Source: Tessaracoccus flavus (lineage in GTDB: Bacteria > Actinomycetota > Actinomycetes > Propionibacteriales > Propionibacteriaceae). Taken from it: a DNA stretch of 64,000 nt. The stretch is taken from positions 2,356,001-2,420,000 of the forward strand of contig NZ_CP019605.1 in assembly GCF_001997295.1 (NCBI RefSeq). Reading direction: 5' to 3'. The translations under genes were made by a program, and so were the position numbers. Numbering within the stretch: the stretch's first letter is position 1; every line of letters begins with the position of its first letter. This document shows, one piece after another, positions 44,732 to 53,446 of this stretch. Under the pieces are notes generated by a model, which did not search any database, was not told the origin of the DNA, and was given only the letters and a program-made list of their open reading frames with translations.

Positions 44732-44766
44732 CGAGGGCCCCGGATTTCCGGGGCCCTCGTCTTTGT
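44732..44766 (+). terminator. Intrinsic terminator after the ABC ATPase gene
   Basis: CGAGGGCCCCGG (44732-44743) pairs with CCGGGGCCCTCG (44748-44759) around ATTT, followed by TCTTTGT. Confidence 0.8.
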
Positions 44767-44770
44767 GCTG

Positions 44771-44822
44771 CGCGGGGAACCCGTCCGCCAGCAGCGAAGC
44801 TGGAGCAGCGAGGGGTTCCGCG
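44771..44822 (+). other. Structured leader hairpin upstream of metB
   Basis: CGCGG-AACCC and GGGTT-CCGCG pair with a 2-nt bulge, enclosing an inner CCAGC/GCTGG hairpin. It ends 40 bp before the metB start. A TAGAGT box at 44829-44834 lies downstream, so the structure may precede the promoter and need not be transcribed into the metB mRNA. Function unknown. Confidence 0.3.
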
Positions 44823-44862
44823 GACACTAGAGTGTCGACGACCGACCAGAGGAGACCCCGAC

Positions 44863-46020
44863 ATGGCTGAGCTTGGACGCTGGACGCGCGGGATGCGCAC
44901 CGGGCTGGGAGCCGACCCCGCTTACGGAGCCGTCGTCCCGCCGCTCTACCTGACGACGAACTTCACGTTCGAGGCCTACGACCGCCCCCGCGAGTACGAC
45001 TACTCACGCTCGGGGAACCCGACGCGAGACCTGCTGGCCGACGCGATCGCGACCCTGGAGGGTGGCGCAGGCGGGACTGTCGTCGCGACCGGGCTGGCCG
45101 CGATCACCCTCGTCGTCGAGGCGCTGGTGCCGGTGGGTGGACGGGTGGTGGTCCCACACGACTGCTACGGCGGCAGCTGGCGGCTGTTCGCCTTCCTGGC
45201 TGATCGGGGCAGGCTGACGGTTGACTTCGTCGACTTCAACGACGAGCCCGCGCTCGCGGCGGCGCTCGACCGCTCCCCGGCCCTGGTGTGGATCGAGACC
45301 CCATCGAACCCACTGCTGCGGATCACCGACCTCGCCAGCACGACCGAGGCCGCCCACCGGGCCGGGGCGCTCGTGGCGGCCGACAACACGTTCCTCTCGC
45401 CCCTGTTGCAGCGGCCGCTCGAGCACGGCGTCGACATCGTCATCCACTCCACCACCAAGTTCCTCAACGGCCACTCCGACGTCGTCGGCGGGGTGGCCGT
45501 TGCCGCCACCGCTGAGCACCACGAACTGCTGCGTCAGTGGGCCAACGTGCTGGGCCTCACCGGCAGCCCGTTTGACGCCTACCAGACGCTGCGTGGGCTG
45601 CGGACGCTTGATGCCCGCATGCGGGTACACCAGGAGAACGCCGCCACCCTCGTGGAGGCGTGCAACGGTCATCCGGCGGTGGCGGCGGTGCACTACCCCG
45701 GGCTGACCGACCACCCCGGCCACGACGTCGCGGCCAGGCAGCAGGACGGCTTCGGCTCGCTCTTCAGCATCGACCTCACGGGCGGAGTCGATGCGGTGAC
45801 CCGATTCCTCGAGGGATTGCCGATCTTCCACCTCGCCGAGTCGCTCGGCGGCATCGAGTCGCTCGTCTGCCACCCGGCGAGGATGACCCACGCCGGGATG
45901 ACCGACGAGGCCCGCGCGGCCGCCGGGATCGGCGACGGCCTCCTCCGCTTCAGCATTGGGCTGGAGTCTCCCGACGATCTCGTCGCCGTCGTGGCCGAGG
46001 CGCTGGACCGCGCCCGCTGA
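44863..46020 (+). CDS. metB: Cystathionine gamma-synthase / O-succinylhomoserine lyase type
   Basis: A 385-residue PLP enzyme of the Cys/Met metabolism family. VVPPLYLTTNFTFEAYDRPR, YDYSRSGNPTRDLLADAI, PHDCYGGSWRLF and DIVIHSTTKFLNGHSDVVGG (Schiff-base lysine in STTKF) match E. coli MetB nearly block for block, as does SLGGIESLVCHPARMTHAGM. It joins O-succinyl- or O-acetylhomoserine with cysteine to give cystathionine. GAGGAG precedes the ATG. A lyase role (cystathionine gamma-lyase) cannot be excluded from sequence alone, but the DYSRRGNPTRD-like motif favours MetB. Confidence 0.88.
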   Translation: MAELGRWTRGMRTGLGADPAYGAVVPPLYLTTNFTFEAYDRPREYDYSRSGNPTRDLLADAIATLEGGAGGTVVATGLAAITLVVEALVPVGGRVVVPHDCYGGSWRLFAFLADRGRLTVDFVDFNDEPALAAALDRSPALVWIETPSNPLLRITDLASTTEAAHRAGALVAADNTFLSPLLQRPLEHGVDIVIHSTTKFLNGHSDVVGGVAVAATAEHHELLRQWANVLGLTGSPFDAYQTLRGLRTLDARMRVHQENAATLVEACNGHPAVAAVHYPGLTDHPGHDVAARQQDGFGSLFSIDLTGGVDAVTRFLEGLPIFHLAESLGGIESLVCHPARMTHAGMTDEARAAAGIGDGLLRFSIGLESPDDLVAVVAEALDRAR

Positions 46021-46068
46021 TTCCGGCGCGAGGACACCTCTCCAACGGCTGTTTCGCTCCGGCACCGG

Positions 46069-46074
46069 TAGACT
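46069..46074 (+). promoter_or_regulatory. Putative -10 box (TAGACT), leaderless promoter of the DUF4032 gene
   Basis: TAGACT ends 6 nt before the GTG at 46081; the gap GACGAG is not a convincing ribosome binding site at that spacing. Confidence 0.5.
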
Positions 46075-46080
46075 GACGAG

Positions 46081-47460
46081 GTGCCCAGGTTCCTTGCCGC
46101 AAAGCCCGACTCCGATCTCATTCGGCTGCCGTGGCATCTGCCGCTGGCCGAGTGGCCGGCACAGCACCTCGTGGCGCTGCCGCGGGGCATCTCGCGGCAC
46201 GTCGTGCGCTTCCTCACCGTCGGTGACGAGATCTTCGCGGCCAAGGAGATCCTTGAGGAGGTCGCCGTCCAGGAGTACCGGATGCTCACTGAGCTGCGGC
46301 GGCTCGGGGTCCCCTCGGTGGACCCGGTGGGCGTGGTGCTCGGACGGGTCGACCGCGACGGGGAACCGCTGGACCCGATCCTCCTCACCCGTCACCTGGC
46401 CTTCTCCCTGCCCTATCGCTCGCTCTTCTACCCGGGCGTCAAGCACGAGACGGTCACCCGCCTGCTCGACGCCATGGTCGCCTTGTTCGCACGCCTGCAT
46501 CTGACGGGTTTCTACTGGGGCGACGTGTCGCTGTCGAACATCCTGTTTCGCCGCGACGCCGGGGAGTTCGCCGCCTACCTCGTCGACGCGGAAACCGGCG
46601 AGCTGCACGACCAGCTGACCGACGGGCAGCGCGCCCACGACCTGCAGATCGCGCGGACGAACCTCTACGGCGAGTTCCTCGACCTGGAGGCGGGCGGCAT
46701 CCTCGACGCGTCGCTCGACCCGGAGTGGCTCGTCGGCACCATCGAAGACCGCTACCAGCAGCTTTGGGCTGAGCTCACGGGCGTGGAGGAGTTCGACGAG
46801 TCGGAGCTGTACCGGCTGGAGGGCCGGGTCCGGCGGCTCAACGCGCTGGGCTTCGACGTCGCGGAGATCGACGTCGACACCTCCCCGACCGACCGCAGGA
46901 TCAGGATGAAGCCCAAGGTCGTCGAGGCCGGCCACCACACGCGCCGCCTCATGCGCCTCACCGGGCTGGACGCGGAGGAGCACCAGGCCCGCCGCCTTCT
47001 CAACGACATGGACACGTACCGCGCCAAGTGGGCGCCCAACGCGCCGGAATCGGTAGCGGCCCACAAGTGGCTTGTCGAGGTGTTCGAGCCCGCCGTCAAC
47101 CGCATCCCCGCCGAACTGCGCGGCAAGCGCGACGCCGCCCAGTTCTTCCACGAGGTCCTCGACTACCGCTGGTACCAGTCCCAACGGGAGAATCGTGAAG
47201 TGCCGACCGATGAGGCGGCGTCGGGGTACATCCACGAGATCCTCACCAACCTGCCCGACGAGCAGATGGGCGACCTCCAGCCGGTGGGCGGAGAACTCGT
47301 CAACAAGTACGACCCTTCCCAGGGGTTCGTCGAAGACGACGACGACAAGCCCTACGACCCGTGGGAGGACGAGGCCAACGACCCTGACGTGCCGGTCATG
47401 GCGGGCTTCGACATCAACGCGCTGCGCGCCAAAGCCGCCGCCAAGCAGAAGAATCAGTAG
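46081..47460 (+). CDS. DUF4032 protein with kinase-like domain
   Basis: A 459-residue protein. The central HLTGFYWGDVSLSNILFRRD and YLVDAETGEL resemble the HxDxxxxN and DxD catalytic loops of lipopolysaccharide/aminoglycoside kinase folds. AKEILEEVAVQEYRML gives a lysine/glutamate pair. The C-terminal DUF4032 part carries AHKWLVEVFEPAVNRIPAEL and HEVLDYRWYQSQREN. It commonly lies near a UgpC/MsiK-type ATPase in actinobacteria, as here. Substrate unknown. GTG start, with a -10-like box 6 nt upstream. The acidic tail (EDDDDKPYDPWEDEAND) is notable. Confidence 0.83.
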   Translation: MPRFLAAKPDSDLIRLPWHLPLAEWPAQHLVALPRGISRHVVRFLTVGDEIFAAKEILEEVAVQEYRMLTELRRLGVPSVDPVGVVLGRVDRDGEPLDPILLTRHLAFSLPYRSLFYPGVKHETVTRLLDAMVALFARLHLTGFYWGDVSLSNILFRRDAGEFAAYLVDAETGELHDQLTDGQRAHDLQIARTNLYGEFLDLEAGGILDASLDPEWLVGTIEDRYQQLWAELTGVEEFDESELYRLEGRVRRLNALGFDVAEIDVDTSPTDRRIRMKPKVVEAGHHTRRLMRLTGLDAEEHQARRLLNDMDTYRAKWAPNAPESVAAHKWLVEVFEPAVNRIPAELRGKRDAAQFFHEVLDYRWYQSQRENREVPTDEAASGYIHEILTNLPDEQMGDLQPVGGELVNKYDPSQGFVEDDDDKPYDPWEDEANDPDVPVMAGFDINALRAKAAAKQKNQ

Positions 47461-47484
47461 GTGGCGGCGCGTACGCTGGCCGTG

Positions 47485-47883
47485 ATGATTGATCTGACCC
47501 TCGCACTCCAGCTCCGCGACGCAGGCCTCCAGTGGCAGCCACGCTCCGGAGACCGGTTCGTCGTGACCTCGGCCGAACTCGTCGACGACGTCTTCCACCT
47601 CGCCGACATGGTCATCGAGGCGCGCGAACTCGAGAGCGGCACCATCTTCGCCTTCAACGGCACCACGGAGTGGGCGCTCGACTCGATCGCCCAAGAGAAA
47701 ACGGTCTGGCTGCCCGACGAGGGGCAGCTGCGGACCGCCCTCGGCCGGCACTTCCGCTCGCTGAGCCGTGATGACGCGGGCTTCGTCGTGTCACTCGACG
47801 ACGGCGCTGAGTTCGCCGACCGGGATCCGGAGAACGCCTACGCACGGGCGCTCCTCGCGACGCTGGCACACACCGCCGGCTGA
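47485..47883 (+). CDS. Conserved actinobacterial protein, function unknown
   Basis: A 132-residue protein from the ATG at 47485 (an in-frame GTG at 47461, right after the DUF4032 stop, is an alternative). The block IFAFNGTTEWALDSI near residue 53 is a recurring signature in actinobacterial homologues. The N-terminal DLTLALQLRDAGLQWQPRSG and FHLADMVIEARELESG are also typical. No membrane span or catalytic motif is visible. It follows DUF4032 closely in the same orientation. A TACGCT box sits 7 nt before the ATG. Confidence 0.72.
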   Translation: MIDLTLALQLRDAGLQWQPRSGDRFVVTSAELVDDVFHLADMVIEARELESGTIFAFNGTTEWALDSIAQEKTVWLPDEGQLRTALGRHFRSLSRDDAGFVVSLDDGAEFADRDPENAYARALLATLAHTAG

Positions 47884-47896
47884 GGCGACCCGGCCC

Positions 47897-48499
47897 CTAG
47901 CAGGGCTTGACCGCGTGCAACCTCTCGATGGCGCCGAGCTGGTGGCGGTCGGAGTCGACGACACGCATCCCGAACTCCTCGACGATAGGGAGCTGGCGGC
48001 GCGTGAAGTACTCCCCGTTGGTCCGGATCGTGATGGTCTCCAGCGCCCGCTGCGCCCAGCGGACCGGTGCCACCGTCGACACGACGTGGTCCGCCAGCAC
48101 GAGCGAGCCGCCGGGCCGCAACACACGCACCATCTCCGCGATCGCGAGTCGGTTGTCGGGGATCCCGCACAGCGCAAAGGTGCTGACCACGGTGTCGAAG
48201 GTCGCCTCCTCGAAGGGAAGCTCCTGCGCGTCGCCCTCGATGAACCTCACGTCGAGTCCCAGGGTTTCGGCTTTGGCCTTGGCCTGGGCCAGCATGCCGG
48301 GGCTGAGCTCCAGTGCTGTGAGCCGCACGTCGCCCGCGTAGTGGGGGAAGTTCGCACCAGTGCCGACGCCCACCTCCAGCACCTCGCCGGAAGAGCGCGA
48401 CGCTATCCACGGCCGCTGCGGTCCGAGGATCCAGCGCTCCAGCGGCGCACTGACCAGGTCGTACTGCGAGGCGGCCAGATGGTCTAGACGTCTGTTCAT
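47897..48499 (-). CDS. Class I SAM-dependent methyltransferase (UbiE-like)
   Basis: A 200-residue protein with SAM motif GEVLEVGVGTGANFPHYAGD, EGDAQELPFEEATFDTVVST and VRVLRPGGSLVLADHV. The C-terminal WAQRALETITIRTNGEYFTR matches the phosphatidylethanolamine/menaquinone methyltransferase-like group. The exact substrate is unknown. It converges on the preceding gene, 13 nt apart, and lies downstream of the FrnE gene in the same direction. Confidence 0.83.
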   Translation of the reverse strand: MNRRLDHLAASQYDLVSAPLERWILGPQRPWIASRSSGEVLEVGVGTGANFPHYAGDVRLTALELSPGMLAQAKAKAETLGLDVRFIEGDAQELPFEEATFDTVVSTFALCGIPDNRLAIAEMVRVLRPGGSLVLADHVVSTVAPVRWAQRALETITIRTNGEYFTRRQLPIVEEFGMRVVDSDRHQLGAIERLHAVKPC

Positions 48500-48560
48500 G
48501 GCTCTAGAGAAGCACGGATCGGACGTCCTGGCTACGGTGCCGGCCGCCGATCCGGCACAG

Positions 48561-49283
48561 TCAGTCGCAGCCTTCCGGCCCGCACGATTCGCCGTCGGCT
48601 CCCTCGAGGGTCACCAGACCCTGTCCTCGCTCGCTCCACACCGTCTCCAGCGCCTGGCTGAACACCTCCGGGGGCTGGGCACCGGAGACGCCGTACTTGC
48701 CGGCGAACACGAAGAACGGCACGCCACGAACGCCGATCTCGCCCGCCTCCCGGATGTCGCGCTCGACGGCGTCGTCGAGCGTCGCGGAGTCGACGGCGGC
48801 GCGGGTCTCGGCCTGGTCGATGCCGGCCTGGGCGGCCAAGCGGGTGAGCACCTCGACGTCGCCGATGTCTTCGCCGTCGACGAAGTGCGCGGCCAGCAGC
48901 GCCTCCTTCAACGTCCCTGTCCGGGTGTCGCCGTCGGCTGCATCGGCCGCCTTGGCGGCCTGGAGGACCCGGTGCGCGCGCCGGGAGTTGGCCACGACGA
49001 GCGCGTCGAAGTTGTACTCCAGTCCTTCGCCCCTGGCCTGCTCGCCGACGTGGGCGACCATCTGTTCGACCGTCGCCCGCGGCAGCCCCTTGGCCTGGAC
49101 GAGGTACTCGACCTCGGAGCGGGGATCGTGCTGCGGCAGCGTGGGGTCCAACTGGTAGCTCCGCCAGGTGACGCGCACCTCGTCGCGATGCTCGAACCCC
49201 TCCAGCGCCCGCTCGAACCGCCGCTTCCCGATGTAGCACCAGGGGCACGCGATGTCGGACCAGATCTGCACGTCGATACTCAC
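48561..49283 (-). CDS. FrnE-type DsbA family oxidoreductase
   Basis: A 240-residue thioredoxin-fold protein. The start SIDVQIWSDIACPWCYIGKR carries the CPWC active site, and GVRGVPFFVFAGKYGVSG contains the cis-proline. The C-terminal GESCGPEGCD adds a CxxxxC pair as in FrnE, whose second pair helps oxidative-stress chaperone activity. No signal peptide is present, so it is cytosolic. The GTG at 49283 was chosen because TACGGT lies 7 nt upstream (leaderless) and it gives the normal family start; a GTG 9 nt earlier overlaps that box. Confidence 0.88.
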   Translation of the reverse strand: MSIDVQIWSDIACPWCYIGKRRFERALEGFEHRDEVRVTWRSYQLDPTLPQHDPRSEVEYLVQAKGLPRATVEQMVAHVGEQARGEGLEYNFDALVVANSRRAHRVLQAAKAADAADGDTRTGTLKEALLAAHFVDGEDIGDVEVLTRLAAQAGIDQAETRAAVDSATLDDAVERDIREAGEIGVRGVPFFVFAGKYGVSGAQPPEVFSQALETVWSERGQGLVTLEGADGESCGPEGCD

Positions 49284-49290
49284 CCGACCC

Positions 49291-49296
49291 ACCGTA
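49291..49296 (-). promoter_or_regulatory. Putative -10 box (TACGGT), leaderless promoter of the FrnE gene
   Basis: On the minus strand TACGGT ends 7 nt before the GTG at 49283. Confidence 0.4.
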
Positions 49297-49319
49297 CCCG
49301 CCCGGGTCTGAGGGGTGAG

Positions 49320-49399
49320 TTGAGCAAGTGAGATGGGTCAACGCTGCGACACGCCGAGGTAACGGCGTTTGGATTCGTCGACCCATCTCATTTGCTCGA
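49320..49399 (-). repeat. 80-bp inverted-repeat element, copy 3
   Basis: Arms TTGAGCAAGTGAGATGGGTC and GACCCATCTCATTTGCTCGA (18 of 20 matching). The core is the reverse complement of that in copy 2, so this copy is inverted. It lies between the divergent FrnE and cysS genes, ending 25 bp before the cysS -10 box. Confidence 0.85.
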
Positions 49400-49424
49400 A
49401 TCCGGTCCCGTGCCTCTGCGCCGG

Positions 49425-49430
49425 TAGACT
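49425..49430 (+). promoter_or_regulatory. Putative -10 box (TAGACT), leaderless promoter of cysS
   Basis: TAGACT ends 6 nt before the GTG at 49437 (sequence CCCACC between). Confidence 0.5.
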
Positions 49431-49436
49431 CCCACC

Positions 49437-50882
49437 GTGACCCTGAAGCTCTATGACACCGCCACGCGATCCACGCGCGAGTTCGTGCCCCTCGTCGCGG
49501 GGAAGGTGGGCATCTACCACTGCGGGCTCACGGTCCAGGCGTCACCGCATCTCGGGCACATCCGCAAGGAGGTTGTCTTCGACGTCCTGCGACGCTGGCT
49601 GGAGCACGAGGGCCTCGACGTCACCGTGGTGGCCAACGTCACCGACATCGACGACAAGATCCTCGCGAAGTCCGCCGAGGCGGGCGTGGAATGGTTCGCG
49701 CACGCCTACCACTTCGAGCGGGAGCTCCACGAGGCCTACGCCGCCCTCGGGTGCAAGCCTCCCACGTACGAGCCGCGCGCGACCGGGCACATCCCCGAGA
49801 TGATCGAGCTCACCCAGGTCCTCATCGATCGCGGCCACGCCTACCCGGCCCCCGACGGCTCCGGTGACGTCTACTTCGACGTCAAGAGCTGGCCCAGGTA
49901 CGGCGAGCTGTCAGGGATGAAGGTCGACGAGATGGAAGCGGCCGCCGACGCCGACCCTCGCGGCAAGCGCGACCCGCGCGACTTCGCCCTCTGGAAGGGC
50001 CACAAGGAGGGTGAGCCGACGACGGCCTCCTGGCCGTCGCCCTGGGGTCGCGGCCGGCCCGGCTGGCACCTCGAGTGCTCCGCGATGGCTGGTAAGTACC
50101 TCGGCGACACCTTCGACATCCACGGGGGCGGCATCGACCTGCGCTTCCCCCATCACGAGAACGAGCTCGCCCAGTCCGCCGCCGCCGGCCACGGTTTCGC
50201 GCGCTACTGGATGCACAACGCCTGGGTGACCATGGCCGGGGAGAAGATGAGCAAGTCGCTCGGCAACACCGCCCAGGTGTCCGAGGTGACCAAGACGTAC
50301 AACCCGCGGGCCGTGAGGTTCTTCCTGCTGGCCCCCCACTACCGATCGACGATCGAGTTCTCCCCCGCCGACGACGGCACCCGAGGTTCCCTGGCCGAGG
50401 CCGAGAAGGCCATCGAGCGCGTCGACTCCTTCGTGGAGCGCGCCCGCGAGTTCCTCGCCACCGACGAGGGCACGCCGGACCCACAGAGCGTTGCGCAGTA
50501 CGCCGCGTTCATCCAGGCGATGAACGACGACCTCAGCACGCCGGCCGCCACCGCGTCGCTCTTCGACGCGATCCGGGGCGGGAACCAGGCGATCGCCGAT
50601 GGCGACGCCGTGAGGGCAAGGTCCTTCGCGGCGGCAGTCACGCAGATGCTGAACGTGTTCGGCATCCACCCCGAGGCACCCGAGTGGGCTGGCAAGGCCG
50701 CGGGCAGCGACCTCACCCCCGTCGTCGACGGGCTGGTCGGTGCGCTGCTCGCGCAGCGCGCCAAGGCCCGCGAAGCGAAGGACTGGGCAGCCGCAGACGC
50801 GATCCGCGACACCCTGGCCGACCTCGGCCTCGTGATCACAGACACCCCGGCGGGGCCCCGCTGGAGCTTGGAGAAGAAGTAA
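49437..50882 (+). CDS. cysS: Cysteine--tRNA ligase
   Basis: A 481-residue class I aminoacyl-tRNA synthetase. The HIGH motif is HLGH in [14 protein letters not shown], and the second motif is [10 protein letters not shown]. Zinc ligands appear as [14 protein letters not shown] and [17 protein letters not shown] is also conserved. It starts at GTG with a TAGACT box 6 nt upstream. It overlaps rlmB by 1 nt (TAATG), as in the mycobacterial cysS-rlmB pair. The order cysS, rlmB next to ispD/ispF/carD is an actinobacterial synteny block. Confidence 0.97.
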   Translation: MTLKLYDTATRSTREFVPLVAGKVGIYHCGLTVQASPHLGHIRKEVVFDVLRRWLEHEGLDVTVVANVTDIDDKILAKSAEAGVEWFAHAYHFERELHEAYAALGCKPPTYEPRATGHIPEMIELTQVLIDRGHAYPAPDGSGDVYFDVKSWPRYGELSGMKVDEMEAAADADPRGKRDPRDFALWKGHKEGEPTTASWPSPWGRGRPGWHLECSAMAGKYLGDTFDIHGGGIDLRFPHHENELAQSAAAGHGFARYWMHNAWVTMAGEKMSKSLGNTAQVSEVTKTYNPRAVRFFLLAPHYRSTIEFSPADDGTRGSLAEAEKAIERVDSFVERAREFLATDEGTPDPQSVAQYAAFIQAMNDDLSTPAATASLFDAIRGGNQAIADGDAVRARSFAAAVTQMLNVFGIHPEAPEWAGKAAGSDLTPVVDGLVGALLAQRAKAREAKDWAAADAIRDTLADLGLVITDTPAGPRWSLEKK

Positions 50883-51835
50883 TGGCAGGCAACTCGTCGC
50901 GACGCGGCGCAACCAGCAAGGGCAAGGGTAAGACCGCCGGATCGGGCGGTCGTATCCGCCGGTCACTCGAGGGCAAGGGCCCGACGCCCAAGGCTGAGGA
51001 CAGGCCCTACCACAAGGCGTACAAGGCGAAGCAGGCCGCTCAGCGGCGCACCCAGGCCAAGCCGAAGGCCGCGCGGAAGTCCGCCGTCGGAGCCGACTGG
51101 GTGGTGGGCCGCAACCCGGTCTACGAAGCGCTGACGGCCGGTCTGCCGGTGAAGCAGGCCTACGTTGCCGAAGGCGCGGACCGCGACGACAGGCTGCGCG
51201 ACATCCTCAGGTTCACGGCCGAGCACGGACTGCCCATGCTGCAGGTGACCCGGGCCGAACTCGATCGGGTCACCGGCGGGCTCGTCCACCAGGGGGTCGC
51301 CCTGCAACTCCCTGCCTACGAGTACGCCGACCCGGAGGACGTGCTGGCCGATGCCCTGGACAGCGATGGCATCGTCGTCGCGCTTGACGGCATCACCGAC
51401 CCGCGTAACCTCGGCGCGATCATCCGTTCCGCCGCGGCCTTCGGCGCCACGGGTGCGATCATCCCGTCACGTCGTTCGGCGTCGATGACAGCCGCGGCCT
51501 GGAAGACCTCCGCCGGAGCGGCAGCCCGGCTGCCCATCGCGATGGCGACCAATCTGAACCGCGCGCTCGAGCAGGCCGCCAAGATGGGGTTCACCATCAT
51601 CGGCCTCGCCGGCGAGGGCGAGGTGCCGATCTCCGGCGCGGCCGGTCTGGACGGACCCCTGCTCATCGTCGTCGGGTCCGAGGACGAGGGCCTCGCCCGT
51701 CTGGTGCGGGAGCACTGCGACCAGCTCGTCAACATCCCGATCGGCTCGGCCGTCGAGTCGCTCAACGCATCGGTCGCCGCCGCGATCGCGCTCTACGAGG
51801 TGAATCAGCAGCGCACGGGCGTTACCGCTCCCTGA
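50882..51835 (+). CDS. rlmB: 23S rRNA (guanosine-2251 2'-O)-methyltransferase RlmB
   Basis: A 317-residue SpoU/TrmH-family (SPOUT) enzyme methylating the ribosomal P-loop guanosine. A lysine/arginine-rich tail of 75 residues (RRGATSKGKGKTAGSGGRIR) precedes the substrate-binding domain (WVVGRNPVYEAL). SPOUT motif 1 is LDGITDPRNLGAIIRSAAAF, motif 2 is LLIVVGSEDEGLARLV and motif 3 is NIPIGSAVESLNASVAAAIA. The ATG overlaps the cysS stop. The long basic extension is common in actinobacterial members and may bind rRNA. A short hairpin overlaps the stop codon. Confidence 0.94.
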   Translation: MAGNSSRRGATSKGKGKTAGSGGRIRRSLEGKGPTPKAEDRPYHKAYKAKQAAQRRTQAKPKAARKSAVGADWVVGRNPVYEALTAGLPVKQAYVAEGADRDDRLRDILRFTAEHGLPMLQVTRAELDRVTGGLVHQGVALQLPAYEYADPEDVLADALDSDGIVVALDGITDPRNLGAIIRSAAAFGATGAIIPSRRSASMTAAAWKTSAGAAARLPIAMATNLNRALEQAAKMGFTIIGLAGEGEVPISGAAGLDGPLLIVVGSEDEGLARLVREHCDQLVNIPIGSAVESLNASVAAAIALYEVNQQRTGVTAP

Positions 51836-51964
51836 GCGGTGCCGTTCCGGACGGGCTCAGGCATCAGTCTCGACGTCCATCTGGCGGCGCCGGAGCCGCT
51901 GAGCTTCGTCATCCTCGGGGGCGGATACTAGATTGGTCCCCACACACCGCTTCTGAGGAGAATT

Positions 51965-53401
51965 GTGAGCGATCTCGAGTCGATCTCGTCGGCCTACCGC
52001 ACCTTGTTGAGCGCGATCGAGGAGGTGGAGCCCCGCATCGCAGCCGCGACCCGTCAGGAGCTCACCGACCAGCGCGCGTCGCTGAAGCTCATCGCGTCGG
52101 AGAACTACGCCAGCCTCCCCGTGCTCGCAACCATGGGCACCTGGCTGAGCGACAAGTACGCCGAGGGCACGGTCGGTCACCGCTTCTACGCGGGGTGCCA
52201 GAATGTCGACACCGTCGAGGCGGTCGCCGCTGAGCACGCTCGCGAGCTCTTCGGTGCCGAGTACGCCTACGTCCAGCCCCACTCGGGCATCGACGCCAAC
52301 CTCACCGCCTACTGGGCGATCCTGGCGCACAAGGTGGAGTCCCCCGCGCTCGCCGAGTTCGGCGCGAAGGGCGTGGCCGACCTCACCGAGGCCGACTGGG
52401 AGACCCTGCGGCGTCGCTTCGGCGAGCAGCGGCTGCTCGGCATGTCGCTGGACGCCGGCGGCCACCTGACGCACGGATTCCGCCCCAACGTCTCCGGCAA
52501 GATGTTCCACCAGCGCTCCTACGGGACCGATCCCGAAACCCAACTCCTCGACTACGACGTGATCCGGGCGCAGGCGCGGGAGTTCCGCCCGCTCATCCTT
52601 GTGGCCGGCTACTCCGCCTACCCGCGCCGGGTGAACTTCGCCAAGATGCGCGACATCGCCGACGAGGTGGGCGCCGTCCTCATGGTCGACATGGCCCACT
52701 TCGCCGGCTTGGTGGCGGGCAAGGTGTTCACCGGCGAGGAGGATCCGGTGCCCTACGCGGACGTCGTCACCACCACCACGCACAAGTCGCTCCGCGGCCC
52801 GCGAGGCGGCATGGTCCTGGCTACCGGCGAGTACGCACCGTCGGTGGATCGAGGCTGCCCGCTCGTGCTTGGTGGGCCGTTGTCCAACGTCATGGCGGCC
52901 AAGGCCGTCGCGCTGGCCGAGGCCCGCACTGCCGAATTCCAGACCTACGCGCAGGCTGTGGCCGACAACGCACAGGCGCTGGCCGAGGGCCTCCTCCGCC
53001 GTGGCGTCGACCTCGTCACCGGCGGCACGGACAACCACCTCGTGCTGATGGATGTGCGCTCGTTCGGGCTCACCGGCCGGCAGGCCGAGTCCGCGCTCCT
53101 CGAGTCGGGTATCGTCACCAACCGCAATGCCGTGCCGAACGATCCGAACGGAGCCTGGTACACCACCGGCGTCCGTCTGGGCACCCCCGCCCTGACCTCG
53201 CGTGGCTTCACCGCCTCCGACATGGACGCGGTCGCCGACATGATCGCCGGCGTTCTCGGCTCGACCACCCCGACCACCACGAGCAAGGGCGAGCCGAGCA
53301 AGGCCAAGTACGACCTGACCGACGACGCCCGTGACGGCTCTCTGGCGGAGGCTCAGCGACTGCTCAACCTGCACCCGCTGTACCCGGGCCTGGAGCTCTG
53401 A
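51965..53401 (+). CDS. glyA: Serine hydroxymethyltransferase (long form)
   Basis: A 478-residue PLP enzyme moving the serine hydroxymethyl group to tetrahydrofolate. [40 protein letters not shown] and [20 protein letters not shown] (Schiff-base lysine in [11 protein letters not shown]) are all present. It is 60 residues longer than the E. coli enzyme because of an insert around residues 120-190 ([40 protein letters not shown]), typical of one actinobacterial branch. The GTG follows GAGGAGAATT; TACTAGAT upstream is a plausible -10. No folate riboswitch is evident. Confidence 0.95.
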   Translation: MSDLESISSAYRTLLSAIEEVEPRIAAATRQELTDQRASLKLIASENYASLPVLATMGTWLSDKYAEGTVGHRFYAGCQNVDTVEAVAAEHARELFGAEYAYVQPHSGIDANLTAYWAILAHKVESPALAEFGAKGVADLTEADWETLRRRFGEQRLLGMSLDAGGHLTHGFRPNVSGKMFHQRSYGTDPETQLLDYDVIRAQAREFRPLILVAGYSAYPRRVNFAKMRDIADEVGAVLMVDMAHFAGLVAGKVFTGEEDPVPYADVVTTTTHKSLRGPRGGMVLATGEYAPSVDRGCPLVLGGPLSNVMAAKAVALAEARTAEFQTYAQAVADNAQALAEGLLRRGVDLVTGGTDNHLVLMDVRSFGLTGRQAESALLESGIVTNRNAVPNDPNGAWYTTGVRLGTPALTSRGFTASDMDAVADMIAGVLGSTTPTTTSKGEPSKAKYDLTDDARDGSLAEAQRLLNLHPLYPGLEL

Positions 53402-53446
53402 CGCTGGATCCCGGATCGGCGCTGATCCAGGGGGCGGGCTCGGCGG

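Noticed and set aside
45004..47751. A very long minus-strand open frame (915 codons) opposite metB and the DUF4032 gene
   Set aside because: It is antisense to two well-recognised genes, has a composition rich in Arg, Gly, His and Val typical of shadow frames in high-GC DNA, and shows no domain.
51836..51964. Possible riboswitch upstream of glyA
   Set aside because: Apart from a promoter-like TACTAGAT and a ribosome binding site, I see no conserved riboswitch core in this 129-bp gap.
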